Source: Saprospiraceae bacterium
GTDB lineage: Bacteria > Bacteroidota > Bacteroidia > Chitinophagales > Saprospiraceae
Direction of reading: 5' to 3'
NCBI GenBank assembly: GCA_016715405.1
Contig: JADKAE010000004.1
Span: 273,664-337,663 of the forward strand
Length of the DNA stretch: 64,000 bases
Within the stretch, counting starts at the first letter, position 1; every line of letters starts with the position of its first letter. Shown here one piece after another: positions 1 through 10,754 of the stretch. The notes beneath the pieces were generated by a model. It was not told where the DNA came from and ran no database searches. It worked only from the letters and a program-made list of their open reading frames with translations. The translations under genes were made by a program, and so were the position numbers.

Positions 1-1775
1 ATCGTAGAAAAAACCAACGTGGATAAAATTTTAAAAATCAATTTATTAAAAACGGACTTTTTCCGGGAAGAGGCTTACCCCAGCTATTTATTTTACAATT
101 CTTACAATACGTCGAAAACCATTGAATTGCGATAGACAACGGTCCGGCAGATATATACGACGCGCTTTCCGAAGATTTCATTCTGCAGGATGCCACCGGC
201 ACGGTCAACCTGGTCATACCTGCCAACCAGGCCATCCTGGTCGTCGTCTGCCCTGCCAATGGGGAAATTACTTATGATAAAAATAAAATGCGGGTAGACG
301 GCGTAGTGGTGGATTACAACCAAAGCACCCAGCCTTTTTCCTGGGCTCCCCGCATAAAAGCGCTGGCCGCTGCGGATAACCCCTTTCAGGCCGGCCTGAA
401 TACGACGTTGTACTGCACTGTTTCCGATGCCGACTCCGACCAATTTACCTATCAATGGAGCGCCACAGCAGGCAGTATCACGGGTACGGGGGCTTCGGTA
501 GACTTTACAGCGGCTATTCCGGGCAGTACGGAAATCGCGTGCATCGTCACCGATCTGGAAGGCAACAGCGATACCGCCGCAATGGTGCTGCCCATTGTGG
601 AAGAGATCAATGTGGCGCCGCAAATTTCTGACATTCAAAAAAGCATACCTTATGTAGCCCCCGGCGGCGTAATCCAACTCACCTGTCTGGCTGCCGATGC
701 CAACAACGACCCGCTGACGTATTCCTGGAATGCGTCGGGGGGCAGTATCGGCGGCACGGGCAGCAGCGTAAGCTGGACGGCCCCGCTTGTCGAGGGCATT
801 TACCAGGTCACGGTTACCGTTACCGACGACGAAGGGTTATTGGCCCAGGCTACGACTACCGTACTATCGAAAATATTTATTGCCACCTCGGGAAATATCA
901 TTGCCGATTATCCTTTTAGCGGTAATGCCAATGATGTGAGCGGCAATAACCTGCACGGACAGAACAGCGGCGCCATTCTCACCGCCGACCGCCTCGGCAA
1001 TCCGCAGAGCGCCTATTATTTCAATGGCGGCGCGCAGCACATTGCCGTGACCAATCAGCCCATACTTAATTTTCAGGATGCGATCACCGTTTCCTGCTGG
1101 TTTAGGGCCAATGACCTGCCCGAAAAAGAGACCTTCCTGTTGTCGCACGGCAGCTGGCAAAGTCGCTGGAAATTATCAATCACACCCGATAAATATCTGC
1201 GCTGGACGGTCAACACCCTCAACGGCATCAGCGACCTCGATGCGACCATTCCGCTGCAGACCGATAGCTTTTACCACATCGCCGTGACGTATGACGGCAA
1301 TATCCTGGCGCTTTATCTCGGCGGCCAGCTGCACAGCTACAAAGCGCTTACCGGCAAAATTCGCACCACGGCGGTTCCTTTCCTCATGGGACAAATGCTG
1401 CCGGGAGAGACTACCTACAACTTCAAAGGAGTAATTGACGAAGTGAAAATCTACGACTACGCCCTGACACCTGCAGCAGTGATTGCACTCTACAATGGAA
1501 ACACCACCCCGGTGGAAGAACTCATGCTGGATACACAGATACTACAGGTTTATCCCAACCCCGCTTTCGAAAAACTAGAAGTGACCTTGCCCGTGCCAAT
1601 CGGTGGATCGGCTAACCTACAGGTTTTTGACCTTGCCGGTCACCTCGTTTTTGAAAAACAATACGGAAGGGAAGAAAATGTCGTGATAGATGTGAGCTTT
1701 TTACAGCCTGGTATGTACACCATAGCGTATATGGATGAAAAAGGCCGGTTTTTAGGCCGGTTTGTCAAAATTTGA
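1..1775 (+). CDS. T9SS-exported PKD/LamG protein, 3' part, frameshifted
   Basis: This is the C-terminal part of a large secreted protein that begins before the window. Positions 1-132 encode the end of an unidentified beta-rich domain, which then hits TAG at 133. The same domain continues one frame back from about position 129 (A-I-D-N-G-P-A-D). One missing G near 129 would join them as ELAIDNGPADIYD, so the break is probably a sequence error. After that come two PKD/Ig-like domains (about 360-620 and 640-870), one LamG-type concanavalin domain (about 895-1500) with the WQSRWKLS signature, and a T9SS type A sorting domain (about 1545-1775) with VYPNPAFEKLEV. The catalytic part, if any, lies upstream and is not visible. 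The next gene starts 34 bases later and shares the LamG signature, so the two probably act together at the cell surface. Confidence 0.8.
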
Positions 1776-1809
1776 ATTGGAACCCATTTTCTAATTATAA
1801 ATAGTTCAT

Positions 1810-4800
1810 ATGATGAAGCAGCTATTACATGTGGTCGTCTTCTGCCTATGCTGTCTGTTGACAGTAGCGGGGGTGTATGCGCAGACTCCGGTGGCGCATT
1901 ATTCCTTTTCGGGCAATGCAAAAGACGGCTCTTCTTTTGCCAATAACGCATCGGTAAACGGTGCGACCCTTACGCAGGACGCTTTTGGAATGTCAAACAG
2001 CGCCATGTATTTTGACGGTGTGCAAGGCGCCGTGCGGGCGCCGAATGCCGCCCACCTCAATTCGCCCAACGCAACGATCAGCTTTTGGATCAACCCCGAG
2101 TCGTTCCCCGACCAAGGAGAAGTCTACCTGCTGTCGTTCGGCGGGTGGCAGGAACGCTGGAAAATATCGATGCCCGCGCACGGCAAACCGGTATTTACCA
2201 CGCATTCCGGCGGCGCCTGTTGCAGCGACATGGACTCGGGAACGCCGCTAACGCTAGGCGCCTGGACACATGTGGTGATGGTACACGACGGTACGAAAGA
2301 CATCATCTACTTTGACGGAGTAAAAGTAAACGAGAAAAACGTAAGCGGCGCACTCGACGCCACAACCCATCCCCTGGGCATCGGCTACAATCCGATTGAC
2401 AACGCCAACTTTTTCAACGGCATACTGGATGAAGTAATGCTGTTTGACGTGGCGCTTTCCGACGCACAGGTGACCACGCTTTTTAATACACTGAACACAG
2501 CGCCGAATATTCCGGATGGCAAGGTAGCCCAATATTCATTTAACGGCAATGGCTTGGACGGCACCGGCTTCGGCGGCCATGCCGATATATTCACTGCCAC
2601 ATTAACGACCGATCGCTTTGGTTATGGTAAAAGTGCCTTGTTGTGCGACGGCGTTCAATCGGAAGTGACCGCGCCCAGCAGCACGCACCTCAATTCGCCA
2701 AATACTACCGTCAGTTTTTGGGTAAAACCAAATAGTCTGCCCGGCAATGGCGAAGCTTTCCTTTTGTCACTTGGCGGCTGGCAGGAGCGCTGGAAAATAT
2801 CGGTGCCTTCGCATGGCAAACCGGTGTGGACGACCAACAGCACCGGCGGTATCTCCGATATGGACAGCGGCGACGGCAATACCCTTACTCCGGGTGAGTG
2901 GACGCATGTGGTAATGGTCCACAACGGCCTTAAAGACCTGATCTATCTCAACGGCGTACAGGTAGCCGAGAAAAACGTAGTCGGCGCCCTCAACGGAACC
3001 ACGCACCCTCTCGGCATCGGTTTCAACCCGATTGACGGCGGCAATTGGTTTGACGGAGCACTTGACGAAATAGAGATTTACAACATTGCGTTGTCCGGCA
3101 CGGAAATTGCCGCTCTATACACCGCGCAATCCACCTTCCCCGGCTCGCCCGATAACCTCGTGGCCGATTACAGCCTCAACGGCAATGGTACCGATGACTC
3201 ACAATTTTACAATCACGCCGAGCTGGATGGCGGCGCAACGGCCGCTCCCAACCGCCACGGTTGGGGCTCCAACGCCCTGACAGGCGCGGCTAAGGCCGAC
3301 AACTCTATCGCGCTCCAATCCGATTACACCACTATCAGTTTTTGGGTTAACCCCAACAGCTTCCCGGGTACCGGCGAAGTATACTTGCTCTCCAACGGCG
3401 GCTGGCAGGAGCGCTGGAAAATATCGGTGCCTTCGCACGGCAAAACGGTATTTACCACGCACTCCGGCGGCGCTTGTTGCAGCGATATGGATTCGGGTAC
3501 GCCGCTAACGGTAGGCGTTTGGACGCATGTCGTGATGGTACACGACGGCACGAAAGACAAAATCTTTTTCAACGGCGTGTTGGTGGCCGAAAAAAATGTC
3601 GCCGGGGCTTTGGATAAAACCAGGCATCCGCTGGGTATCGGCTACGACCCCATTGACAACGGCGGCTTCTTCGACGGCGCTATCGACGACGTGCAGATTT
3701 ACAACGTTGCATTAGACGATGCTACCATTGCCGCCCTGTACAATGCCCAAAACCCGGAACCTGTGGTTGGCGGCCCGCTCGTGGCCTACTACGCCTTCAG
3801 CGGCAATAGCCGGGATGAAACGGCATATAACAACCATGCTTCGAATGCCAGTCTGGGCAAAGACCGCTTCGGCAAATCCAACAAAGCAGCTGCTTTTGAC
3901 GGCGCCTCGGAAGTGACCGCCGCTAATTCGCCGCAGCTCAACTCGCCGTATACGACCGTAAGCTTCTGGGTGAACCCCAACAGCCTGCCCGGTAATGGGG
4001 AAGCCTTCCTGTTGTCGTTTGGCGGCTGGCAACAGCGCTGGAAAATATCGGTGCCTTCGCATGGCAAACCGGTTTGGACAACCAACAACTCCGGCGGTAT
4101 CTCTGATATGGACAGCGGCGATGGCAATACGCTCACCGTCGGCGCCTGGACCCACGTGGTGATGGTACACGACGGCGCCAAAGATAAAATCTATTTCGAC
4201 GGCGTTTTGGTGGCCGAGAAAAACGTAACAGGCACCCTCAACAACACGATCCTCCCGCTCGGCATCGGCTACAACGTCATAGACGGCGGCAACTGGTTTG
4301 ACGGCTTGCTCGACGAAGTGCAGATCTACAACGTAGCCCTCGACGACGCAGCAATAGCAGCTTTGTACGCCGACCAATCGCAACCTCCTGCCGGCGGCGA
4401 CAACGAAGCGCCCAACGCACCGCTCAACCTGGCGGCTAATGTGGCTTTCAACAATGTAGAACTATCGTGGCTGCCCGCCACTGACAACGTGAATGTGACG
4501 GCTTACAATGTATATATCGACGGCGTATCGGCCCTTACTACTACGGCTACCAATGCTTACTTTGAAGCGCTGACCCCGTTGACGCTATACAAATTTGGCG
4601 TCACGGCAGTCGACGAAGCCGGCAACGAGTCGCTGCCCACTACGCTCGACGTAACCACCGGCCCCGACGAAACCCCTGACGTGACGGCGCCCTCCGTGCC
4701 CGGCAACCTCAGCGGTTCACCCAGCTTCAACTCCGTATTGCTGAGCTGGGATGCCTCTACCGATGACACCCAGGTATCGGGTTATATTATCTTGGTCGAC

Positions 4801-5901
4801 GGCGTACCTTACGACACGGTACCGGCCGGCACGCTCAATATTCTGGTAGGAGGCCTTGAGCCCACCACCCTGTATTCTTTTGAAGTGGCTGCTTTCGACC
4901 TGGCCGGCAATGTGTCGGCATATGCAGAACTCACGCTTAGCACTACCGAACCGCTCGAAACCGCCGAACCCGGCCTGGTGGCTCATTATCCATTTGATGG
5001 CAATGCCAACGACGCTACGCCGTATGCCAACCACGGCGTTATCGGCGGTAACCCTGTATTTCAAGTACCCGACCACCCCAACGGAGGTGGTATGAATATC
5101 AAATTCGATGGCGTACAAGATTCCGTACTGGCGCCTAATGCCGTACAACTGTTATCGGATTATACTACCGTATCTTTCTGGATCAGAGTAGACGGGGTAA
5201 ATATCCAGGACGCAGAAGCCTATATACTGGACTTTGGCCACTGGAACCAGCGCTGGAAAATATCGCTGCCCACCCTGCACTTGAAAATAGTGTGGACCAC
5301 CAACAGCAACAACGCGCAATTCCCGAATTTTATCTCCGACATGGATAGCGGCGACGGCAACGAAATGGTCATCGGCTTCTGGTGGTATGTAACCATGGTA
5401 CATGACGGCACAGATGACATCATCTACGTCAACGGTGTAGAGGCAAACAGAAAACCCGTGTTGGGCAAACTCAACAGCACTGCATTGCCTTTAGGTTTTG
5501 GCAACAACCCGATAGAAGGCGGACAGTATTTCAATGGAGCGCTTGACAATGTCAAGATCTACAACAAAGCGTTGACCGCCGAAGAAGCCGCCGCGCTTTA
5601 CCAGAACGGTACGACAGGTATCGGAGAAGTAGACCTCGTGAATGCCTACATCGACCAGGTATTCCCGAGTCCGGCTACCGATCAGATCACGGTCAGGCAC
5701 AGCCTCCCGTCTAATCAACCGCTGTTGCTGCGCGTATTTGATACGCAAGGCAGGCAGGTAGACGCCTTCGCTTACAACCAAAGCGATGTGGCGAGCGGCC
5801 AGTTTTCGATCAATGTAAGCAACTATCCACAGGGACTTTATTCGCTCAATTTCATATTGGGCGGTAAAAACCTGGGATCGGTGAAGTTTAACAAACAGTA
5901 A
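1810..5901 (+). CDS. T9SS-exported protein with five LamG and two FN3 domains
   Basis: 1363 residues. Residues 1-25 form a signal peptide ending VYAQ. Four LamG/concanavalin-like domains follow in tandem, starting near residues 26, 238, 450 and 657. Each carries the signature GGWQERWKIS-P-HGK, then SDMDSG. Two fibronectin type III domains (about 866-1055) and a fifth LamG (about 1055-1275) come next, then a T9SS sorting domain (about 1280-1363) with VFPSPATDQITV. No catalytic domain is visible. The family knowledge supports carbohydrate binding or adhesion, and that is the inferred role. The repeated LamG units are also similar at DNA level, which suggests recent internal duplication. ATG 1810 is followed directly by a second ATG at 1813; either could be used. 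Confidence 0.88.
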   Translation: MMKQLLHVVVFCLCCLLTVAGVYAQTPVAHYSFSGNAKDGSSFANNASVNGATLTQDAFGMSNSAMYFDGVQGAVRAPNAAHLNSPNATISFWINPESFPDQGEVYLLSFGGWQERWKISMPAHGKPVFTTHSGGACCSDMDSGTPLTLGAWTHVVMVHDGTKDIIYFDGVKVNEKNVSGALDATTHPLGIGYNPIDNANFFNGILDEVMLFDVALSDAQVTTLFNTLNTAPNIPDGKVAQYSFNGNGLDGTGFGGHADIFTATLTTDRFGYGKSALLCDGVQSEVTAPSSTHLNSPNTTVSFWVKPNSLPGNGEAFLLSLGGWQERWKISVPSHGKPVWTTNSTGGISDMDSGDGNTLTPGEWTHVVMVHNGLKDLIYLNGVQVAEKNVVGALNGTTHPLGIGFNPIDGGNWFDGALDEIEIYNIALSGTEIAALYTAQSTFPGSPDNLVADYSLNGNGTDDSQFYNHAELDGGATAAPNRHGWGSNALTGAAKADNSIALQSDYTTISFWVNPNSFPGTGEVYLLSNGGWQERWKISVPSHGKTVFTTHSGGACCSDMDSGTPLTVGVWTHVVMVHDGTKDKIFFNGVLVAEKNVAGALDKTRHPLGIGYDPIDNGGFFDGAIDDVQIYNVALDDATIAALYNAQNPEPVVGGPLVAYYAFSGNSRDETAYNNHASNASLGKDRFGKSNKAAAFDGASEVTAANSPQLNSPYTTVSFWVNPNSLPGNGEAFLLSFGGWQQRWKISVPSHGKPVWTTNNSGGISDMDSGDGNTLTVGAWTHVVMVHDGAKDKIYFDGVLVAEKNVTGTLNNTILPLGIGYNVIDGGNWFDGLLDEVQIYNVALDDAAIAALYADQSQPPAGGDNEAPNAPLNLAANVAFNNVELSWLPATDNVNVTAYNVYIDGVSALTTTATNAYFEALTPLTLYKFGVTAVDEAGNESLPTTLDVTTGPDETPDVTAPSVPGNLSGSPSFNSVLLSWDASTDDTQVSGYIILVDGVPYDTVPAGTLNILVGGLEPTTLYSFEVAAFDLAGNVSAYAELTLSTTEPLETAEPGLVAHYPFDGNANDATPYANHGVIGGNPVFQVPDHPNGGGMNIKFDGVQDSVLAPNAVQLLSDYTTVSFWIRVDGVNIQDAEAYILDFGHWNQRWKISLPTLHLKIVWTTNSNNAQFPNFISDMDSGDGNEMVIGFWWYVTMVHDGTDDIIYVNGVEANRKPVLGKLNSTALPLGFGNNPIEGGQYFNGALDNVKIYNKALTAEEAAALYQNGTTGIGEVDLVNAYIDQVFPSPATDQITVRHSLPSNQPLLLRVFDTQGRQVDAFAYNQSDVASGQFSINVSNYPQGLYSLNFILGGKNLGSVKFNKQ

Positions 5902-5914
5902 GTAGCATTTCATT

Positions 5915-5971
5915 ATTCACACAGGGGCACAACAGATGCAATACTTGTATTTGTTGCGCCCTTGTGTGAAT
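5915..5971. terminator. Long imperfect hairpin after the LamG gene
   Basis: The arms at 5915-5934 (ATTCACACAGGGGCACAACA) and 5952-5971 are complementary over 20 positions with two mismatches, with a small inner stem AATAC/GTATT. It lies 13 bases after the LamG stop codon. There is no strong T tract, so it may be a transcript 3' end, an mRNA-stabilising hairpin or a repeat. Confidence 0.5.
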
Positions 5972-5991
5972 CTTTATCCCGATTCACTGTT

Positions 5992-7041
5992 ATGGTCACT
6001 CGTTTCACAGAAAATCCAATTCTCACCAAAAACGACATCAAACCCAGCCGGCACGACTGGGTGGTGGAGTGTGTACTGAATCCAGGCGTCTTTCGTTTTG
6101 AAGGCAAAACCTGGCTGTTGTTGCGTGTGGCTGAGCGCCCCGTACAAAAGGAAGGGCTGGTGTCTTTCCCTGTAATGAATGGCGAGGGGCATTTTAATAT
6201 CCTGGAGTTTGAAAAAGGCGACTCGAATCTCGATTTGTCGGATAGCCGTATGGTTGGTTATAAGGGCAAGACCTACCTATCTACTATTTCACACCTGCGC
6301 CTGGTGTGCAGCGATGACGGCGTCCACTTTTACGAACCCGCCGATTTTCCGACCCAAATATTTGGCAGCGGCGTGCTGGAAACCTTCGGCATCGAAGACT
6401 GCAGGGTGAGCCATATTGAGGGGGCCTACTACCTTACCTACACGCAGGTTTCGGAAAACGGCGTAGGCGTGGGATTGATGTCTACCCGCAATTGGCGAAA
6501 TTTCACACGGGAGGGCATGATTTTGTCGCCCCACAACAAAGATTGCGCGCTTTTTGAAGAAAAGGTCGAAGGCAAGTATTACTGTCTGCATCGCCCGTCG
6601 GGTATTGGGCTGGGCGGCAATTACATTTGGGTGGCCTCTTCGTACGACTTGTTGCATTGGGGCAAACACCACTGCATCCTGCAGACCCGCGAAGGCTGGT
6701 GGGATAGTGCCCGGGTTGGCGCCGGCGCCGCACCCATCAAAACGCCGGAGGGCTGGCTTGAAATTTACCACGGCGCTGACTACCAGCACCGCTATTGCCT
6801 GGGCGCTATTCTGCTCGATCTACACGATCCATCTCAGGTGCTGGCCCGCTCGCACCACCCTCTTCTGGAACCTACTTCCGATTACGAAAAAACCGGCTTT
6901 TTCGGCAACGTCATTTTTACCAACGGCCATCTCGTAGACGGCGATGAGATAACGATGTATTACGGCGCTTCCGACGAAGTGATCTGTGGAGCTACGCTGT
7001 CAATCGAAGAGATTTTGGCGGATATATTGAAGACGGCTTAG
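5992..7041 (+). CDS. Glycoside phosphorylase/hydrolase, GH130 family
   Basis: 349 residues from ATG 5992. Upstream in-frame starts at 5962 would overlap the hairpin that ends at 5971, so the internal ATG (MVTRFTENPIL) is preferred. The protein is a five-bladed propeller of the GH130 type. It carries the family's GIEDCRV motif, whose Asp corresponds to the catalytic proton donor of GH130 enzymes, then YYLTYT, and the late blade motifs GWLEIYHGAD and GAILLDLHDPSQVLAR. GH130 enzymes phosphorolyse or hydrolyse beta-mannosides. No signal peptide is visible, so it acts in the cytoplasm. It converges on the ABC-importer block, six bases from the ATPase stop, and a second GH130 gene lies inside that block. 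The exact substrate cannot be read from sequence. Confidence 0.85.
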   Translation: MVTRFTENPILTKNDIKPSRHDWVVECVLNPGVFRFEGKTWLLLRVAERPVQKEGLVSFPVMNGEGHFNILEFEKGDSNLDLSDSRMVGYKGKTYLSTISHLRLVCSDDGVHFYEPADFPTQIFGSGVLETFGIEDCRVSHIEGAYYLTYTQVSENGVGVGLMSTRNWRNFTREGMILSPHNKDCALFEEKVEGKYYCLHRPSGIGLGGNYIWVASSYDLLHWGKHHCILQTREGWWDSARVGAGAAPIKTPEGWLEIYHGADYQHRYCLGAILLDLHDPSQVLARSHHPLLEPTSDYEKTGFFGNVIFTNGHLVDGDEITMYYGASDEVICGATLSIEEILADILKTA

Positions 7042-7047
7042 TCGTTC

Positions 7048-8148
7048 CTAATTGGAAACCACCTCCCCCGTTTCGTTGTCAAAAAAATGGATTTTCTCCA
7101 AATCTATCCATAGCGTCATTTTGCAGGGCGGATCTACAGCTTCATCGGCGGAAAGGCGGGCGGTAAACTGCACGTCTTGTAGCTGAGCAAAAGCGAAACT
7201 CTCGTACCCCAGCCGCTCCACAAGTTGAATATCGGCTTCAAACGAGGCGTAATTCGATCGGTCTTTCTCCGGGCGGGCATGGATATGCTCGGGGCGGATC
7301 CCCATAGTGATTTCTTTGCCGATATAGGCCTCCAATGCCTGGCGTTTGCCGAGTTGGGCCACCAGCGCGTTTGATTTATCTTTAAAAAATAACCCATTTT
7401 CTCCTTTACCAATGGCGCCCTCGACAAAGTTCATGGGCGGCGAACCGATAAATCCGGCTACAAACCGGTTTTTGGGGTGATTATAAAGGTTGTAAGGCGT
7501 GTCAATCTGTTGTATTTCTCCTTTGTTGATCACTGCAATGCGGTCGCCCAGGGTCATTGCTTCTACCTGGTCGTGGGTAACGTAAACCACCGTGGTTTGC
7601 AGCTTTTGGTGCAGGCGGGCGATTTCGAGGCGCATTTGTCCGCGCAGTTTGGCGTCGAGGTTGCTCAGGGGTTCGTCGAAGAGGAATACCTTGGGGTTGC
7701 GCACAATGGCCCGGCCAATGGCTACCCGCTGCCGCTGTCCGCCCGACATAGCCTTCGGCTTGCGGTCCAGCAAGGGTTCAATTTCCAGGATGTGGGCGGC
7801 TTCCATTACCTTTTCGCGGATGGTTTTTTTGTCCAGGCCGCTTATTTTTAAACAAAAGGCAAGGTTGTCATACGCCGTCATATGCGGGTACAGGGCATAA
7901 TTCTGGAATACGATGGCAATATCTCGATCCTTCGGGGGCAGGTCGTTGACTATTTTGTCGGCTATCCACAATTGGCCCGAGCTGATCTCTTCCAAGCCGG
8001 CGATCATGCGCAATAGCGTGGATTTGCCGCAGCCCGACGGCCCCACGAGCACCATGAATTCTTTGTCCCGGATTTCCAAATCGACGTCTTTGATGACGTT
8101 AACTTTGCCGAAGTTTTTGCTGACCTTTTCAAATCGAATGGATGCCAT
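7048..8148 (-). CDS. Sugar ABC transporter ATPase (MalK/UgpC-like)
   Basis: 366 residues. Residues 36-43 are the Walker A motif GPSGCGKS. The Q-loop VFQNYALYPHMT, the signature MSGGQRQRVAIGRA, Walker B VFLFDEPLSNLD and the switch histidine THDQVEA all follow in order. A C-terminal TOBE/regulatory extension (about 240-366) is typical of CUT1 carbohydrate importers. This is the energy subunit for the two permeases (10755-12470) and the binding lipoprotein (12508-13839) of the same strand. It is the last gene of that run and is separated from its neighbour by a short tandem repeat. One MalK homodimer would serve the MalF/MalG pair. Confidence 0.93.
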   Translation of the reverse strand: MASIRFEKVSKNFGKVNVIKDVDLEIRDKEFMVLVGPSGCGKSTLLRMIAGLEEISSGQLWIADKIVNDLPPKDRDIAIVFQNYALYPHMTAYDNLAFCLKISGLDKKTIREKVMEAAHILEIEPLLDRKPKAMSGGQRQRVAIGRAIVRNPKVFLFDEPLSNLDAKLRGQMRLEIARLHQKLQTTVVYVTHDQVEAMTLGDRIAVINKGEIQQIDTPYNLYNHPKNRFVAGFIGSPPMNFVEGAIGKGENGLFFKDKSNALVAQLGKRQALEAYIGKEITMGIRPEHIHARPEKDRSNYASFEADIQLVERLGYESFAFAQLQDVQFTARLSADEAVDPPCKMTLWIDLEKIHFFDNETGEVVSN

Positions 8149-8161
8149 GGTGCTGTTTTTG

Positions 8162-8200
8162 TTGGACTATTGGACTATTAGACTATTGGACTTTTGGACT
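8162..8200. repeat. Tandem GGACTATT-type repeat
   Basis: A 9-12 base unit (GGACTATT / AGACTATT / GGACTTTT) is repeated four times between two same-strand genes. Only one orientation is present here. The same unit appears in both orientations at 50210-50294. Confidence 0.7.
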
Positions 8201-8221
8201 GATGAATTAGGAAAGAAAAAA

Positions 8222-9487
8222 TCACTCCCTCGCCCCCTCTCCCCCTCTCCCCCTCGCCCTCTCCACCGCCTGCAGGCTCAGCAGCGCTTCTATAGTAGAC
8301 TCGGCGCCGGAATTGCGGTTCACGGTTGAATCGCGGTTGATGCCGTCGAAGGTGCGGCCGGTGGCTGGGTCGTACATAGCTTGCCCTGCAGGATTGCTGC
8401 CCGAAAACCAGGTAGCCAGGCGCTCCGCTGTTTGAGCGTAAAACTTATCACCGGTAATGCGATAAGCTTCAACAGCCGCAAGGATCATAGGACTTATATC
8501 ATAGGCGATCTGCGTAAAATGTTTGGGGTCTTTTATTTCCATTTGTTGCGCTTCGCTTACCAGCCTAAACTCGTGCAGATAACCTTTTTCGATACAATAA
8601 GGATAAAAATACCGCACTTCGTCCAACGCAGCCTCAATAAAGGGGTCGTAATCCAATATGCGCCCGGCGTAAAGCAGGGCATAAGCCTGCGAGTTGCCCC
8701 AGGCGTGCCAGTAGTTTTGCCAGCTCAAAAAGGCGTAATAAGGCGGAGTTTTCTCGTTGCCGTATTGCACGCGAAGTAATTGACTACCAAGGCTTACAAG
8801 TAGTACCCGGGCATCTTCTATGGGATTGAACTGGTAGTAGTTGGCCAACCCGACCATCATTACTGCCGCCTGGTCGGCGCCCAATTCCGCCAGGCATTGG
8901 GGCACGGCAATCCCTTCAAAATAGACTAGTTGGGTGTCCTCATCGCATATCGGTTTCATTTTTGCAAATAAAACATCCATTGCGGGGCGACTTTTTTGTT
9001 GCAGCTCTTTCAATTCGGGCGCCTTCAACAAGTTGAGCTCCGACAGCGCCCAGAAGGCCCGCCACGACCACCACGAGGCTACGGCTTCGCTATTGCGGTG
9101 GGTTTTGTTGATCTCTCCGCCCGGCAGCAGGAAGTTGTAGAAATAGCCGTTTTCTGCCTGCATATACAGCAAAAACTCCGTCAAACCCCGGATTTTTTTC
9201 AACCCATCGGCGCCTGGTTTGGAGGCGTATTGCCGGCAGTACCATACCAGCGCCCTTGCTACATCGTCTACGCAGGTAAAACCCTCGTCTTCATCGCCCA
9301 CATGCCGGTAGTCGGGCGCTTCGCAGTATATCCAGACGGCGCCGAGGCGGCGGTCGCCCACCTGGACTTCTTCGTAAAGATGATCAAGGTGAGCGGTATT
9401 GAGCCGGAAAGGAGTTGTAATGTTCCTCGTGGGGAAACAAGACGTTAGCAATACCGACAAAATGCCGATGAACAGTGTTTTTTTCAT
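8222..9487 (-). CDS. Lipoprotein with six-hairpin glycosidase-like fold
   Basis: 421 residues. The N-terminus is a lipoprotein signal with lipobox LLTSC, so it is membrane-anchored and faces outward. The rest is helix-rich with repeated aromatic segments (ASWWSWRAFWALSEL, LSWQNYWHAWGNSQAYALL) as in (alpha/alpha)6-barrel glycosidases. I do not recognise a specific GH family, and no catalytic pair is assigned. Its start overlaps the upstream GH130 stop by ATGA, so the two are probably translationally coupled and act on the same glycan. The last residues (RARGRGGEGARE) are encoded by a purine-rich low-complexity tract, so the true C-terminus may have been extended or rewritten by repeat DNA. Confidence 0.65.
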   Translation of the reverse strand: MKKTLFIGILSVLLTSCFPTRNITTPFRLNTAHLDHLYEEVQVGDRRLGAVWIYCEAPDYRHVGDEDEGFTCVDDVARALVWYCRQYASKPGADGLKKIRGLTEFLLYMQAENGYFYNFLLPGGEINKTHRNSEAVASWWSWRAFWALSELNLLKAPELKELQQKSRPAMDVLFAKMKPICDEDTQLVYFEGIAVPQCLAELGADQAAVMMVGLANYYQFNPIEDARVLLVSLGSQLLRVQYGNEKTPPYYAFLSWQNYWHAWGNSQAYALLYAGRILDYDPFIEAALDEVRYFYPYCIEKGYLHEFRLVSEAQQMEIKDPKHFTQIAYDISPMILAAVEAYRITGDKFYAQTAERLATWFSGSNPAGQAMYDPATGRTFDGINRDSTVNRNSGAESTIEALLSLQAVERARGRGGEGARE

Positions 9488-10739
9488 TTTTTGGTGCTTA
9501 AAAGTTCCCTGAGCACTGTGTCTATCTCTGTCACGGCAAAGCTTATCGCGTAATCCGACATGGCATGGGGTATGACCAGTTTTTCTCCGTGCGCAAGCAG
9601 TCCGCAGGTATAGAGCACATTGGGTACGTAGCCTTCGCGTTCTTCTTCGTTTGGGCTGAGCAGCGGTTGCTCCATGCTGGCCAGCACCTTACCGGGGTCA
9701 TGTAAATCGAGCAAGGTAAAACTCAGCACGTATGTCCGCATGGGGCCTACCGCGTGGGTGAGCAACAGCCAGCCTTGCGGAGTTTTTATAGGGCTGCCGC
9801 AATTGCCCATTTGCAGCATCTCCCAGCCGTGTTTGGGTTGCTGCAAGGGGCTGTATTCGTCCCAACAGTATAAATCATCGGAGTACATGATGGATAAGTT
9901 TCGACCGCCCTGCCGGCCTATCATGGCGTATTTTCCCTGCACCCTTTCCGGAAAAAGTGCAAAACCTTTGTCGAAAGCGGCTTTGCCGGAAAAAGGACGG
10001 ATTTTGAAATGCTGAAAATCCGGCGTTTCTATTAAATGGGGGTGAATAGACTTGCCGTTGTATGCCGTATAAGTAGCGAAGAAAAGGGTTTTTTCCTTAT
10101 CGGTAAATTGGACAAAACGAGCGTCTTCCATGCCGTTGGATTCTGCAATGGAATGTGGATACAACACCCGGGCGCTGAGTGGCGTGTCGGGGGTGAAATC
10201 CACGCTGTAGTACCCATCAGCCACCACATTCATAGGCTGCCCACAGGTCAGCTTGGGAGATACCGGCTCCAGGATTATTTCGCCGGCGGCGCTTATCACG
10301 CCGGTTTGAAAAACGATGGAGGAAATATGGCCTTCTCCAGTGGCTCTGAGCGACATGAGAAATCGAAGGTCGCCTTGCGCCAGCCCGCTTTGGTCGGGGT
10401 GCGGCACGATGGAGGGATTAAACAGCGCGGCCGCTTGTATGCTGTATTCATGGGTGAAATAGGCGCCGGTGAGTAGTTTTTGGTATAGGACAAATCGCTG
10501 TGCACATACGAAGCCAGCCGGGCATAACTATCCAGAAAAGCCGCTTTTAGGTTAAAATGCCGTTTTTCAAAACCAACGAGGACCTCCTGCAACTGCGCTT
10601 CGGCGACGGCATCATCCAGCCCGCTCACGTATTCTATCACAGGCTTAAACCGGGAGGCATCCCTGAAGTCCAAAAATTTGAGGATTACTTTCCTCGGGTC
10701 GGCTTTGAGCCGGATATCCGTTCTTTTGATGTCGATCAT
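9484..10739 (-). CDS. GH130-family glycosidase, frameshifted
   Basis: The gene starts at ATG 10739 (MIDIKRTDIRLKADPRKV) and is read to about 10480. It then changes frame at the T-run 10477-10481. With one more base there, YTKK joins LLTGAYFTHEYS and continues to the stop at 9484. The product would be about 418 residues, with the GMEDARFVQF motif holding the family's catalytic Asp, then GWLLLTHAVG and TLLDLHDPGKVLAS. It is longer at the N-terminus than the GH130 at 5992, so it belongs to a different subfamily. It sits between the permease and the coupled lipoprotein, consistent with intracellular cleavage of an imported beta-mannoside-type oligosaccharide. The frame break is probably a sequence error. 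Confidence 0.82.
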
Positions 10740-10754
10740 AGTTGAATATTTAGG

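Noticed and set aside
3712..4383. Minus-strand frame opposite the LamG gene
   Set aside because: Repetitive because the LamG DNA is repetitive; no independent motif.
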